Positions 36,901 through 49,200 of a stretch of DNA of 64,000 nucleotides are shown here, in pieces. The DNA comes from Antedon bifida. Lineage: Eukaryota; Echinodermata; Crinoidea; Comatulida; Antedonidae. The stretch lies in NCBI GenBank assembly GCA_963402885.1, contig OY727095.1:28339001-28403000 (forward strand). The letters run 5' to 3'. The translations under genes and the position numbers were made by a program. A model generated the notes under the pieces. It did no database searches and had not been told where the DNA came from. It was given only the letters and a program-made list of their open reading frames with translations. Numbering within the stretch: the first letter of the stretch is position 1; each line of letters starts with the position of its first letter.

Positions 36901-39900
36901 AACTTTTCATTCCGTCTGTCATTCTACCAACCTACTACCGAACCAGATATAACAGCACTTACAGACTTTTCTACAGGCCTACTGAATTTCCATTTTAAGT
37001 GGAAAAATGTCAATAAGCTTTTATTAATAACATTTTACTAGGACAAATAACGGTAACCATCAACTAGCTCGCTTCCAACGAATTGTCCCGCTGTCCCGCT
37101 GTCCCTGGTTTTCAAAATATTTAATCATAACTAAATAAATGAATTAATTTTGGAAACTAATTTGGAAATTTAATTTCGGAAACTAAACTAAGTTTACGTG
37201 AACTGGTGTACTTATCATAAGATAAACAAGGCCATATACATGGCTGCAGTCGCGTGCTCAAATTTGAGTTAGTGTTTACTAAACAACCGACAGACCAACC
37301 GACCGACCGACCAACCGACATAGTGAGCTGTAAAGTCGTGTGCAAACATAACCCTTGCACGCGACTACAAATTTCCCCATAATGAATAAGATCACCGCAC
37401 GCAATGTTGTAGTCTGATGTATTCCCCAGGGTCACCATTCTACGCCTTGCTTACTCTTGGACACTGTTGTTGACCATCACTATGTACATGCATATGCTCG
37501 GTTTATTTTAAGGTAACAGAGTACATTTGTTGTAAAAATAATATATACAATAATGTTTTCGTCTTTAAAGGTTAAAGATGTGAAAAATATGTAGATTCTA
37601 ATAATGTAGGCGACCCGGCACTATTAAAACCAGCATCATAGGGATTGATATTTTTGTCTTGCTTTGTGATGCACCAACTAAGTTTGGTGCGGTAATTGAC
37701 AATATAAAAATAACTGTTACGCGGCTGCTGAAGTGCATAGGAATTGATTTTACAATAGAGTTGTCAATATATTTCAAATGTATCAAAACATAACGTTGAC
37801 TCACCAATAAAAATAGTTAGTAAACAGCATGCTCCACCAAACAAGATAACAAAAGCCAGTATTGGACGCCTTCCAAAGCGATCAATAGCAAATATACTAA
37901 AAATACAAGCGGGAATCTCGACTAGTCCAGACAACATAAATGCAACATAAGGGTCAATGCCAAGATCAGCAGTGCTCAGTGAAAGACCAAAGTAGACCAT
38001 GACAACAACAAACCTGAATAAAAGAATAAATAATATATCACTATTTTTGTTTTTGTTAGCGTGTGCATATTATCTCCTTCATGCTTTAAACTTTGTTTTA
38101 CTGCTATAAATGACAATTTTCTTGTAACCAAATTATCATATTTTTTACACTCCTCCTCTACACCGGTTTCCCCTCCCTCTGATTTTTTCCAATATAATGC
38201 AAATAGAAAAGTGATTGAACAATAGAGATTTATGTAGATTTATGTGATTGCAGAAGTTTTTCAATAAATATTTTTCCCTTACGATAAATATTTTCTTAGC
38301 CGAAGTGTGAATGGTGAATACAGCCACAGGAAACTGTTTGAGTTAGATCAAGGCAATCAAACAACAGGACGCTAAGTTTGCCTTAACAGGCGTTTCATCT
38401 TATGTCTGATGGTGCCATCCGATTATATTGGTTAGATGTGTACAGTAACAGCCATGCAGTCATATGACCAAATCAATCTTGGTATAGGATCAAACCACTT
38501 TGGTTGTGAAGATGGCGAATAATTCTTGTTCAACCTTTTGAACATTCCTGGTACCAGATGACTCTTTTGTTAAGGTACGCTCTGACACTAATATTTATTT
38601 GTTGAATAGCACACCTGTTCCTAAAGCACATTGTTATCAGTTGGATGTCATATGCTGTATGTTAGAGATACAAATGCTGCTTGGTTTTCGGCCGTTGTGA
38701 CCATTAAATCACATTAGATGTAATAAAATTACCATATTTTAATATTTTGAGAATATATAATAATTTACATATTGTATTGTACATAACGTTGAGCGTTTTT
38801 TTTCGAAGGTTAGGAGTACGAAATAAATCAAGTGCTGTGTATTTTCTATCTGATTTTTCTTCCTATATAGATTTATAAGAATGATTAGTTTATGCCTAAA
38901 TTTATTATTTATCACTGACATGAATTATGAGTACTAGATGGTTCTCAAATACACAGTAATTTCAGCGTAAACAAACTGGCGATTTCAAATGTACGTACCA
39001 CAGGACTATAAATACATTGTCGTTTTCAGAAACGAATAAATATACATGATGATTAATGTAGTCAACTAAAATTAGCACCCTGGGAATTAGGCCTACTTCC
39101 AAAGGAGAAACTTGTCTTTAAAAAGAGTCCAATTTTTTTATTTGAACTCATTTAAACAAACCCAATTTGTGTTTAGTATATAACATTAGAGTTGAGGGAT
39201 GGGGAAGAGGATGGGAAGAACAATTTTTAAATATATTCTTTATCCACTCAGTAACGAAATATTGTTTTAAATGTTTATAGGCCTATCAATAATATACCAG
39301 CACGAAACACAGTAAAACATTTACGATTTAATACTTAATATTTAAAACTGTCCCTGTTATAGTCGATTGAAATAGTAAAGTACATGTAATGATACAGTAC
39401 TACGACGTTTATATTTTTTATAATTATTAATTAATACAAACGTTGAGAAACAATTGTCAGTAATAAAGTTTTTATTTGTATATTATGTGTTTAAATATCC
39501 AGCAGTAGAGCCTACCCACAGTCACATTAATAAATGTTCTTTGTATATGTGTTTATATATCTAACAGTAACCACATTCACAGTAAGAAAATTTCGATTCA
39601 AATGGCGACCAAAAATGGTAATACGTATCTACAATATTAGACCGGGCGCCCAGAAGATTTATTCATGTGAAAAGCCACAAAAGGTCTGATGGTCTAATTA
39701 TGTAGATATATGGCCAAGATTCAATAATCATTATTGCTGCCGGGTCCTATCCTGTAAATTTACCCTGGGGACACCAAATAAGAGGGGTAAAAAATGGATT
39801 TGTTCATGTGAAAAGATAAAAAGTTGACATTGTTCCCATATGTGTATACAATGTTAAAACAGCAATGACAGCAACTTTATCCTGTAAGTTGCCCGAGACA

Positions 39901-42900
39901 GTAGCCCCAAGTGACCACTAAAAAATGGTGTTATTCATGTCAAGAGCCACACGGCTAATTCCTTTTGCATTGTAACGGTTACACATTGGGGTGCACAAAA
40001 ATATCATTGACAGCAACTTTATCCTGTAAGTTGCCCCAAACAGTAGCCCAGAAATGCCCGTTGAGCCATACAAAATTTAATCACACGAAGAGCCACACGG
40101 CCAATTCCTATTTTATTGGAACTGTTACGTCTTGATAGACGAAATTACTCATGACAGCAACTTTATCCTGTAAGTTGCCCCAGACAGTAGCCCAGAAATG
40201 CCCGTTGGATCCGGGCCTACAAGATTTAATCACACGAAGAGCCACACGGCCAATTCCCTTTTTATCGGAACGGTTACGTTTTGGGATTGACGAAAATACT
40301 CATGACAGCAACTTTATCCTGTAGGTTGCCCCAGACAGTAGCCCCAGACAGTAGCCCAGAAATGCCCGGACGACACAAATGCGCTTAATCAAATTGCCGA
40401 CAGTGACGAATTCTTAATACTTCTTAATGAATATGAAGAATTTTTACATCGTACTATAAAGGGTGAATTTGGCAACACTGCCGCATATTGGGCTATTTAC
40501 GTGTACCTTATCAACCGCTTGTATCGTCAATTCCAGCGTGCAGTAATAACGAATGATGTGATTCTGTACATTAATGTACTACCGTATTTGGTTGAAACAT
40601 TCTTTGCTCTGAACCGGCAAAATTATGCTCGTTGGGGTCAATTTTATTAAAAAAATGAAGAATTTGGACTTCGCAGCATTAGATGCCTTTTCAACAAGAC
40701 GAACGAAGAAAACGTACTCTAGAAGTCCAATAGATCTTACATTCGAGCAAACTGTTAACAGAGATGCTGCGTCATCGGAGTATGGCTGTGTCTGAAATGA
40801 AGTCCATGAGTGGAATTCAACCCGGTGAAACACCAGCTAACCAGTTACGTCGACGGAGGATTGAGAGAGATAATAATGATGTAGACAAGTTTCTCATTAA
40901 GCTAAATAGTACATACAATCCATTCGCCACTGATTCACCAGGTAAAGCTGCAAATGACATAACAAGTACATATTTGCTGGGAACACTACAGGAAGGAGCC
41001 TTATCACGGCAGCTATTTCACAAAGAATGTGTTTCAGACGAAACAAGATTATTATAGACGGTCAAGCGTATAAAGGTACGCAATTTTGCTGCTTCAAACA
41101 TACATGAAGAAGAAATAATTAAATGCAACAAAAGCTCTTGGTGCAGCTGAAGGTGTTCGTGATGCTTTTGGATACTTGTTATCATAAGACGACTACAGAT
41201 TTGCATTATGTACTAAGTTTTCCGATCACTTAAATACCACTAGCTATTGCACATTCCGATGGTACTCCAACAAAACAGAGAAAGCAATTCTTGCGAAGAT
41301 TTTAGAAACAAGACAATCTAGTTCACAAAAGGAAGATACTCCCGTGACCGACACAACTCTCTTTGATGGCGGACTTGTTTTGCATGAAGTTTTACCTCGT
41401 CATAATGTGTCTACATATGGGAAAATCGTTGCAGATATCATGATTAAGGTATGTTCAGACAGTGGAAATTCTGTTCACCCGTTGCTGGTCAAATATATAG
41501 AACCATCAATCAAAGATGTCGAAATATTAAAGAGAGGTGCAGAGCAGAACGCCAAGAACACATTCATTATAATAGGACCGGATCAACAACAGCAAAAAGA
41601 AGGGTATAGATCTATTAAAGAATGGAGAATTTAAGGAAGCTCTAGCACAGCTTCTTATAAACGATGTCCAGAATAATTGTTCGGTCATCTGACACAGACG
41701 TATTTCACGACAACTTGAAAAGAAACAACGTGGTTTAAGCGAAGCACTCGTTGGTTTCCACGCCCTTACCGGATGTGATTTTAACTCGGCTTTCTACCGA
41801 AAGGGAAAGTCAATGCCATTTACGCATTTAGAGAAAAATTCAAAACATATTGCTGCGTTAATATCACTCGGTAATGATGAAGGTATTGATAAATCGGCGA
41901 TCACTACATACATATGTCAGATTTACGGTTTCAAGTCGTTAAATGACATAAATGAGGCAAGGTATCAGTCATTTATTAAGATGACATAGGGTAGGAAGGG
42001 TGTTCAGGTGAAGCAAATAAACTGTTCATCGTTACCGCCATGCAGCAAAACACTTCATCAACATATTTTACGGGCAACTATATATCTATGGTATGGAGGC
42101 GAGCAACACCCCAGAACCAACAAAACATCTGCATCCGCTGAATTGTGGATGGCTTGACGATGAAGATGGTCATTATGTGCCTCGTTGGTTTGAAGGAACA
42201 TCTCTACCAGAAGAGTTGAAAGAAGCAGAATGCGAATCAAAAAACGTAATGAGTGATGAAGCAAAGGATGCAGTCGTGTATGATTCCGATACAGATATTT
42301 CTAAAGATAGTGAAATAGAAGACATTGACTATGATAGCCAACCATGGAGTGGTGACAGTGAGAGTGAATATTATGAGTATGATGATGATCAGTGATAATT
42401 AAAACATACAGTGTTTTCGCTTAATCGGAATTATTTACACTGTAGCTTATGTTATTATTTTACCTTTTAATAATTAAGTAATACAATCACATGGAAACTT
42501 ATAAATATAACAGAAAGATTTCACATCTATGTAAAATGAACATCAATATGTTTTTTAGTGAATAAGGAGAATTAATCAATTCAATAGAGTACGCTACTGA
42601 TACTGACTACTACTGACACACTTGTTTTATAAGGAATCAATGTTAGAATTAATTTGTTAGTTAATACTTTTAGTATCATAGTTTTATATTTTTCAGTTGA
42701 TATTACTACATTTAAAACTTACTGTCTGTTTTACACATATAGTGCATAAATAGTAGATTGTGAAACCAAAGTTTACTATGGATATGATGCAAACATTAAC
42801 TGGTTAAAGAAACACATTATTTTTATATGATTTGAAAATATAAATGTTAAATGATAACACTTTAACAACATATTTATAGTCATACCTTGTAAACGGAGTT

Positions 42901-45900
42901 GTTGGTAGAAATAATTTAACAGTGTTATTTACTGCATTAAGATTCAAACGTGTTATCACATTTATGTGTTACGTAAGTTACGTTTTGCGTTGTTTTTTAG
43001 TTGATGTTACGAAAATTTAGTTTTGAAACAACTAGATTGAAACCAAACTTAATATTATCACTGTAAACCGCATTCTTTGCATACCTGAAATATTGGTAGG
43101 AAAATAGTTGTTAACATTTGATATATATAAATCAATGTACCAAGTATTGTTTTGTACAACAATGTATTAACTAAACTCGATTAAATAAATCATAAATTTA
43201 TTCTAATTTGTTGTTTTTTGGTAGGGTTTGCGATCATAGTTTAAAAGATTATCCTATTAACCATGCAATAGCCGGAAAATGTCTAGGCTACTGATTGGGA
43301 CAACGTGCTAAAGTTCCTGTCGTGAATACATTCGCATATTTCAAGTCATAAAAGTTCCAATAAAAAGGGAATTGGCCGTGTCTTCGTGTGATTAAATGGC
43401 CCGGACCCAACGGGCATTTCTGGGCTACTGTCTGGGGCAACCTACAGGATAAAGTTGCTGTCATGAGTATTTCGTCAATCCCAAGACGTAACCGTTCCGA
43501 TAAAAAAGGAATTGGCCGTGTGGCTCTTCGTGTGATTAAATCTTGTAGGCCCGGACCCAAACGGGCATTTCTGGGGCTACTGTCTGGGGAAACTTACAGG
43601 ATAAAGTTGCTGTCATGAGTATTTTCGTCTATTCCAAGACGTAACAGTTCCAATAAAAAAGGAATTGGCCGTGTGGCTATTCGTGTGTTTAAATTTTGTA
43701 TGGCCTAACGGGCATTTCTGGGCTACTGTCTGGGGCTACTGTTTGGGGCAACTTACAGGATAAAGTTGCTGTCAATGATATTTTTGTGCACCCCAATGTG
43801 TAACAGTTACAATGCAAAAGGAATTAGCCGTGTGGCTCTTGACATGAATAACACCATTTTTTAGTGGTCACTTGGGGCTACTGTCTCAGGCAACTTACAG
43901 GATAAAGTTGCTGTCATTGCTGTTTTAACATTGTATACACATATGGGAACAATGTCCAACAACTTTTATCCGTGTGGCTTTTCACATGATTAAATCCATT
44001 TTTTACCCCTCTTATTTGGTGTCCCCAAGGTAAATTTACAGGGTAGGACCCGGCAGCAATATTGATTATTGAATCTTGGCCATATATCTACATAATCAGA
44101 CCATCATACCTTTTGTGGCTTTTCACATGAATAAATCTTCTGGGCGCCCGGTCTATATTGTCAAAGTATTGCAATACTTATCTCAGTTGTAGGTTTATTC
44201 TCTAAGGGCCCATAAATTTACCTACTTGTGTTAAGCCAAGGGCTCATAAATTTACCTACAATCTGGGAGTTTGAGAGATTGGAATGTTCCATTCATCGCA
44301 AATCAATACATTTGTATAAACGTATATTAAATCAAAATAGTATTTTTTAAAAAGAAAATCGGCCTGTCTTCAACATTATGATACTGTACTCGAGCTGTTA
44401 AACCGGTTTTCAGCTATTAAAAACAATTATCGTAGGAGGAGATAGGAAAATGCGAAGCATCCTCGTATTATTGTGTGCGGGTTCTTTTCAAGAGGACATC
44501 CATTAGACAGTGTATACCACGATTTATTTGGAGCAAATCGTTGAACCTAAATTCGTTTTAATTGTCAATAACTAATTATCTAACTCAATTGTATTAGTAA
44601 ACAGGGTTACATCAGGTGATTAAAATTAGTACCGAGATTCTAACCAACTTTATATACAATCGAGTAAACATTTTAGAAATAACGCGCGATTTACCGAATT
44701 TTGCCCTTACGTAAATTTATATATAGATAATGAAAGCTACAGTATTATTATCCATTAGGGCCTATATATATGCAAATAATTATAAACAGGTAAGCGAAAA
44801 TGGAATGGAAATTTAATATTTAATATGAAAACATTTTACATTTAATAAAAAATAAAAAGAATTTAGGAGTACAGTAGACAGTATAATGAACACAAACATT
44901 GATTGTCGACATAAATTTATCTGAATAATACACTAGTAATTGATTATTTAATTAAACTCTATTTCTATTTCTATCCTCCATCCCTCTAGGGATGGAGGAT
45001 GCACATACCTCGCATAATAACTTCAGTATGGCGATCCCAATGTATTGATATGATAATGTTTACCTCGAGTTTTTCATCAAACGGATGTTCAGGAATGGTA
45101 ACTTTACTAGCACGAGCAGCTCTGTGTATGATAGCTTCTGCTTTTGCAACTTCTTCATGTGAAAGCAACCATCTTACGGACTCTGGCAGGAAGCTGGTAA
45201 TATTTAAAATTATCATAATTTATATTTATCTTAAATGTATTTATCGAAATTAAATGTCGTTAGTATAAAATACAAATGGAGGGATTAAGGAAATGTACTG
45301 ATATTTTTTTTTTTATCAAAAATGAATAAGTCGTTTCGATGTTCCAATCACAATCAGGCCTATTACCGGTAGTTCAAAGTGTTATGGAAATAATACCAGT
45401 GTTTTTGGCACTGTTTTCTGGTGCTAGTACAGGTACCTGTATTCTATAAAGTTGGCTTCATTGTGATATTAAAATGGCTGATAATGATCTGTTCAATGCA
45501 TTAATCGCTGTGATTTATATTATAGTTCTATTAAATCGTTACACTGATTTAACGACTTCGCTTAATATTCATTGTGATAGGTATGTAATAAAATAAACAT
45601 CGGAATAAAGTAGGCCTCCTGTTGTTAAATGTTTCTTTACCCTAATAATCGGTGGTTATTTCTATTTTTTGTTGCTTATGACTTTATTTCAGTTTGGGTA
45701 ATGAGACAAATAGGCTATTTTTACTTCTAATTTGATTTCTTAAAAAAAGTAGTCAAGAATGTTTCGTTATTTTTGTTCTTGTTCAATGATTTAAAACAAA
45801 TGTAGGCCTATTATTGAAGTATTGAATTGAAGGATACATTGTATATCACACTAAAATGACCGTTAGATTATTGATTGCTTATTAGTAATGAATAATTAGC

Positions 45901-47879
45901 GATATAGCGATATAATGATTAATTGAATCAATACTTACGGCATGTATATTACAGCGACAGCCGTAGGCACTGACAGAACAATCTGTAGCTTTCTCCAATC
46001 ACGGACCAGGTACCCTAAAAATGCCAAAAGCATAATGCCAAGAGCCCAGTATATTGGAACAACATTTCCAGCAACATTTCTCCACTTCAAACCAACGAGT
46101 TCAGTTGCTATTTGTAAGATAAAAAATGTAAAATGGATTGTTAGAATGTCAATAAACCTGACGTGTAAGAAAAAATATATAATAAATGTGTTGAATCCTT
46201 TAAAGTACACTCTATACACACTCTATGCTGTAATAATGTAAGAAATCATTTTTTTATTTTTAGAAAACAAGTTGATCTGAGTTTCTAGAAACATGTCAAC
46301 ATTTAATAAATGATGGTTTTAAACCCCCACTTTTTGACGAATTACTTTTAATATTTTACGAATGAATTTTCATTTACCCACGTGTCCCGACACGCTTTGG
46401 AACATGGAGTTTATGGAAAACGAGTCTCTCTTACCGAAGACAAATGTTATAAGGTATATGCCCATACTCGCAGTGGCGATAAGAAATCGAAGGCAGACAT
46501 AAGCAGCAAACGATTGAACAAATGCTGTTATCAGACCAAGAGAAGACTGTAACACTGCACATATGATCAATGTTGGTTTACGACCAATTCTGTTAAATAA
46601 ATAAAATAATTAATGTTTTCTGTACAGAAAATATGTAAGGTGCTAGTTACTTAAAAATCATTCAAACGAAGTTAGGGTAAATCAATAAATCTTAATGAGA
46701 CTAATGGTTGTGTGTCTTTTAGATAGTAAATCGATCTTGTATATCATTATGTTTGATTATTCAATAATAAAAGGGTAAATAAAATGTAGAATAAATACCT
46801 ATCTGCTACAGATCCAAAGAAAATCGAGCCAACCAGTAGACCAAAGAAATATACAGACTGCGCAAGTGCAGCACTTCTCTTGTGTTTACATACTAATGTG
46901 AACTGGATAAAACAGTTTATTTATCAGGAATGTATAAAGAAAAATAAAAAAAAAATTAATATCTGCAATCATGATAAATCTTATCGTTCATTCAGCCGCT
47001 AGGGTATATGTAACCAACGATATACATCGTACAAAGTCATAATAAACTATAATCAGTAAATTCTCGCCAAGTCTGTATTTTGTTATTCTACCAGTCGACA
47101 ATTTGTGCCTAGAAATAATTAGTTGATGCCGTCAAAATTGTTACATATTACAATGGCAGGTTTAGAAAAACTAAGTATAAAGTGCTTCACTTAAAACAAA
47201 TGTACAAACATTTCTTCAATGCTAACGTGAATAAGTTACATTATAACCAATCAATTCAGATATTATATTGTTAATGTATTGTATTGTATTATAATTATAC
47301 GTGGTATAAAATAGGATAAGCCCTTTTAGAATTATGCCGAAAAAATAAAATGTAACGAAATAAAAAGACGTCATATTACCAGGGAAGAGTGAATGTGTGT
47401 AATTTCACTCTTCCCTGATATTACATTAGGCCTACTGTATGTTTATCCCCGATAAATACATACTAGTTAATGGTAAATATGGTGGAAAAGTATTAATTTC
47501 AACTTACGTCTTCCTGTATTGTATTAGTATATTGAGAATGATCAAATTCGTAACCATTAGTACATTCCTCCAGAGGAGCATTTTCTGTAACATTGAAGTA
47601 AGAAACGTATTGCATACAGTTATGTTCATTCCGTACTGTATCTTCATCATCCACAGGAACACTGAAGCTTGAGTTCTGCAATTGACATTCAGCTAGAGTA
47701 GTACACTTTGTAGTGAGGGTGTCCGGAGGAGCACACCAATGGTCAGAGGCACCGCCTAAGAAGACCTGGCCAAGATGGTGGAAAGCTACGGAAAAGGCCA
47801 ACATACAGTACCAGTGGTACACCCATAACTGATACGGACTGAACTCTCCAATTCGCGCCAAAACGTCATCTAGCTTCAT
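33931..47879 (-). CDS. SLC22-family organic ion transporter, one internal exon not found
   Basis: SLC22 proteins are twelve-helix major-facilitator carriers for organic cations, anions or zwitterions at the plasma membrane. Exons on the minus strand: 47508-47879, 46799-46902, 46435-46589, 45939-46107, 45064-45193, then 37805-38013, 35166-35274, 34801-35010, 33931-34021. The splice phases agree. Hallmarks: MKLDDVLARIGEFSPYQ at the N-terminus, a cysteine-rich extracellular loop with NSS and NVT glycosylation sites, ADRIGRK after helix 2, ATELVG, PESVRWLLS after helix 6, DRFGRRP, YSAELFPTPVR, and PETMGTNLPET near the end, followed by an acidic tail. The exon normally coding the HT-x-LDLxRTPNL segment before helix 7 was not seen between 45064 and 38013; it would need length 3n+2. 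About 515 residues are covered. The substrate class cannot be told by eye. Confidence 0.9.
35500..35610 (-). repeat. GGTC/GGTT tetranucleotide element, copy 2
   Basis: A reverse-complement relative of 21395-21510: CCGACCGACCAACC-type quadruplets followed by GACATAGTGAGCTG. It lies in an intron of the SLC22 gene. Confidence 0.65.
35880..36660 (+). mobile_element. decayed non-LTR reverse transcriptase fragment in an SLC22 intron
   Basis: Frames read NVIPLHKKGNKSLIENYRPI, then LTQFQSGFTPGDSTT, FQSYLNSREQRVII and SQGSVLGPFLFIVFI, the ordered blocks of a LINE reverse transcriptase. Several frame changes and stops separate them. Clade not assigned beyond the jockey superfamily. It is antisense to the SLC22 gene. 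Confidence 0.7.
36660..37214. other. intron sequence without recognised features
   Basis: AT-rich SLC22 intron DNA. Nothing specific recognised. Confidence 0.3.
37215..37335 (-). repeat. GGTC/GGTT tetranucleotide element, copy 3
   Basis: The third member of the family, in the same orientation as copy 2: AAGGCCATATACATGGCTGC, then AACCGACCGACC-type quadruplets and GACATAGTGAGCTG. Confidence 0.65.
38930..39240. repeat. diverged relative of the duplicated unit at 27940-28265
   Basis: Shared words in order include AAACTGGCGA, CAAATGTACGTACC, GTAGTCAACTAAAATTAGCA and GATGGGGAAGAGGATGGG. The 65-codon frame of the duplicated units is not kept here. Confidence 0.75.
39639..44154 (+). mobile_element. 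4.5-kb DNA transposon with long repetitive TIRs and a PIN/XPG-type nuclease gene
   Basis: The ends begin AGACCGGGCGCCCAGAAG and are inverted copies; a 5-bp target duplication ATATT flanks them. Each arm (about 39639-40375 and 43265-44154) consists of several tandem monomers of about 131 bp containing GACAGCAACTTTATCCTGTA and AGACAGTAGCCCAGAAATG. Between the arms a broken gene reads on the plus strand: NYARWGQFY and RRRIERDNNDVDKF blocks, FIIIGPDQQQQ, then FHALTGCDFNSAFYRKGKS, a motif of XPG/FEN-like nuclease regions, SSLPPC, and an acidic C-terminus (about 42093-42395). I know this protein type from metazoan transposons resembling Academ, which carry an XPG-type nuclease; the 5-bp duplication is longer than the 3-4 bp reported for that group, so the assignment is tentative. 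Several frame breaks make it inactive. It sits in the SLC22 intron between exons 5 and 7. Confidence 0.85.
44155..45063. other. SLC22 intron remainder, searched for the missing exon
   Basis: I read both strands for the SLC22 segment expected before helix 7 and found nothing convincing. It is AT-rich and otherwise unremarkable. Confidence 0.35.
47379..47416. repeat. stem-loop in SLC22 intron 1
   Basis: CAGGGAAGAGTGAA is followed by a loop of about 9 bases and its exact reverse complement. It is probably a small foldback repeat; transcribed, it would form a hairpin. Confidence 0.75.
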
Positions 47880-48898
47880 TGTTTCTTAAAGTACTGCAAA
47901 AAAAAAATGATACATAATTTGAATCTGAAAAAAACAATTTATCATTTTTATACTTTATAAAGTTAAATTTACCACAATGTGGAATGTAAAAAGGATGTAA
48001 CAAAGGACTGAAACCACGGATCATTTTATCTGTTTGTCCATGTCACTGTCAATACCTAAGGCAAATGACCAGAATGAATCAGTAGATACTGCAGTAATGA
48101 ATAATTAATGAGCTGTTATATTGTTACATCGTCATTATTATAATTATTAATACAAGATGTTGAAAATATTTAAAATGAATTTTTTAGTCGTTAAGTTAAG
48201 TTAATTATTTAATATTTCAACTGACCACACCATTCTAATGATTAATTATTCATAAAGATATTCACATTGAAACTGATGAATTATATGATATTGTACTGTA
48301 GTTGTAAGTTACCATCTACTAGAGCATTGCGTCTCTACAGTACATTATTTGTTTGAAGTAGAATACAATTTGTTTTCTAAAGAATACAACTACTTGTTAT
48401 AAACACAATAGGCAGGTTTCGCATTTTACGAATTACTGATACCGATACTGCTGATACGTCATGCGTATTTCGATATCCACAGACTGTAGAAAAAGTTGTT
48501 TCGCGCTTGACAACGAAATACGTGAATAGAGGGCGCTTTACTAAGTAAATATTATGATTGCTCACGTATATAAAACATACCAAATTGACTATTACGAATT
48601 CTCAACTATTACCACAGTACGACTGTACGACGAAGTACGGCTGATTTCCTTGTTAACTTAAAGGGGTTATTTAATTACTGAATTCTGATTGGTACGGTAG
48701 TAACGGAAATGTACTGGAATCCTATTGGATGGTAAGGTGGTAGTAGACTATGTCCATCCGATTGCAGTAATAAATAAAGTTGAGCCACCTGCGACCATTA
48801 CAATTTCCTACCGTGCTAATGTAGGAGTGGGGAAATGTTATGCTTACTACTGTTTCTTTATATAATTAAGAATTAAGAAGAATAAAGAATACACTTAA
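47880..48898 (-). promoter_or_regulatory. SLC22 5' flank
   Basis: Upstream of the SLC22 start codon there is no other gene. The short intron-like start of this flank could hold a 5' UTR, and inverted CCAAT words (ATTGG) lie near 48689 and 48724. The promoter role is inferred from position only. Confidence 0.25.
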
Positions 48899-49200
48899 CA
48901 ATATACAACAAATAATATTAATGTACGATCCAGTTTAACACTGTTCTCAACTATAGTCATTTTGGTATACAGTACTTGAGTACAGTGATAAAGGATAAAC
49001 TTAACAAAATATAACAAATAACATTAATATACGATCCCGTTTAACACTTTTCTCGACTATATTCATTTTGGTATACTTGAGCACAGTGATAAAGAATAGG
49101 ATAAACATAACAATATACAACAAATAACATTAATGTACTCGATCCTGTTTAACACTGTTCTCAACTATTTAGTCATTTTCATATACTTGAGCACAGTAAA
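48899..49200. repeat. minisatellite of about 106 bp, nearly three copies
   Basis: Copies begin near 48899, 49006 and 49111 with CAATATACAACAAATAA-type sequence and share CGATCC-GTTTAACACT, TCTCAACTAT and TTGAGCACAGTGATAAAG. The array abuts the LINE on its 3' side and supplies the last codons of the LINE's open frame. Confidence 0.85.

Noticed and set aside
39240-39330. Candidate SLC22 exon 6 ending in a TG donor near 39293
   Set aside because: The short matching peptide before the donor is preceded by an in-frame stop and lacks an acceptor.
39639-40375. Repeated ~131-bp units as a possible CRISPR-like or satellite array of its own
   Set aside because: The same units occur inverted at the other end of one transposon and form its terminal arms.
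43388-43618. Open frames in the right arm of the 4.5-kb transposon
   Set aside because: They lie wholly inside the tandem monomers of the inverted arm.
46378-46434. Extension of SLC22 exon 3 to a donor near 46378
   Set aside because: The earlier donor at 46434 gives ITFVFATELVG, the family consensus; the longer version inserts 19 residues that no SLC22 protein needs.
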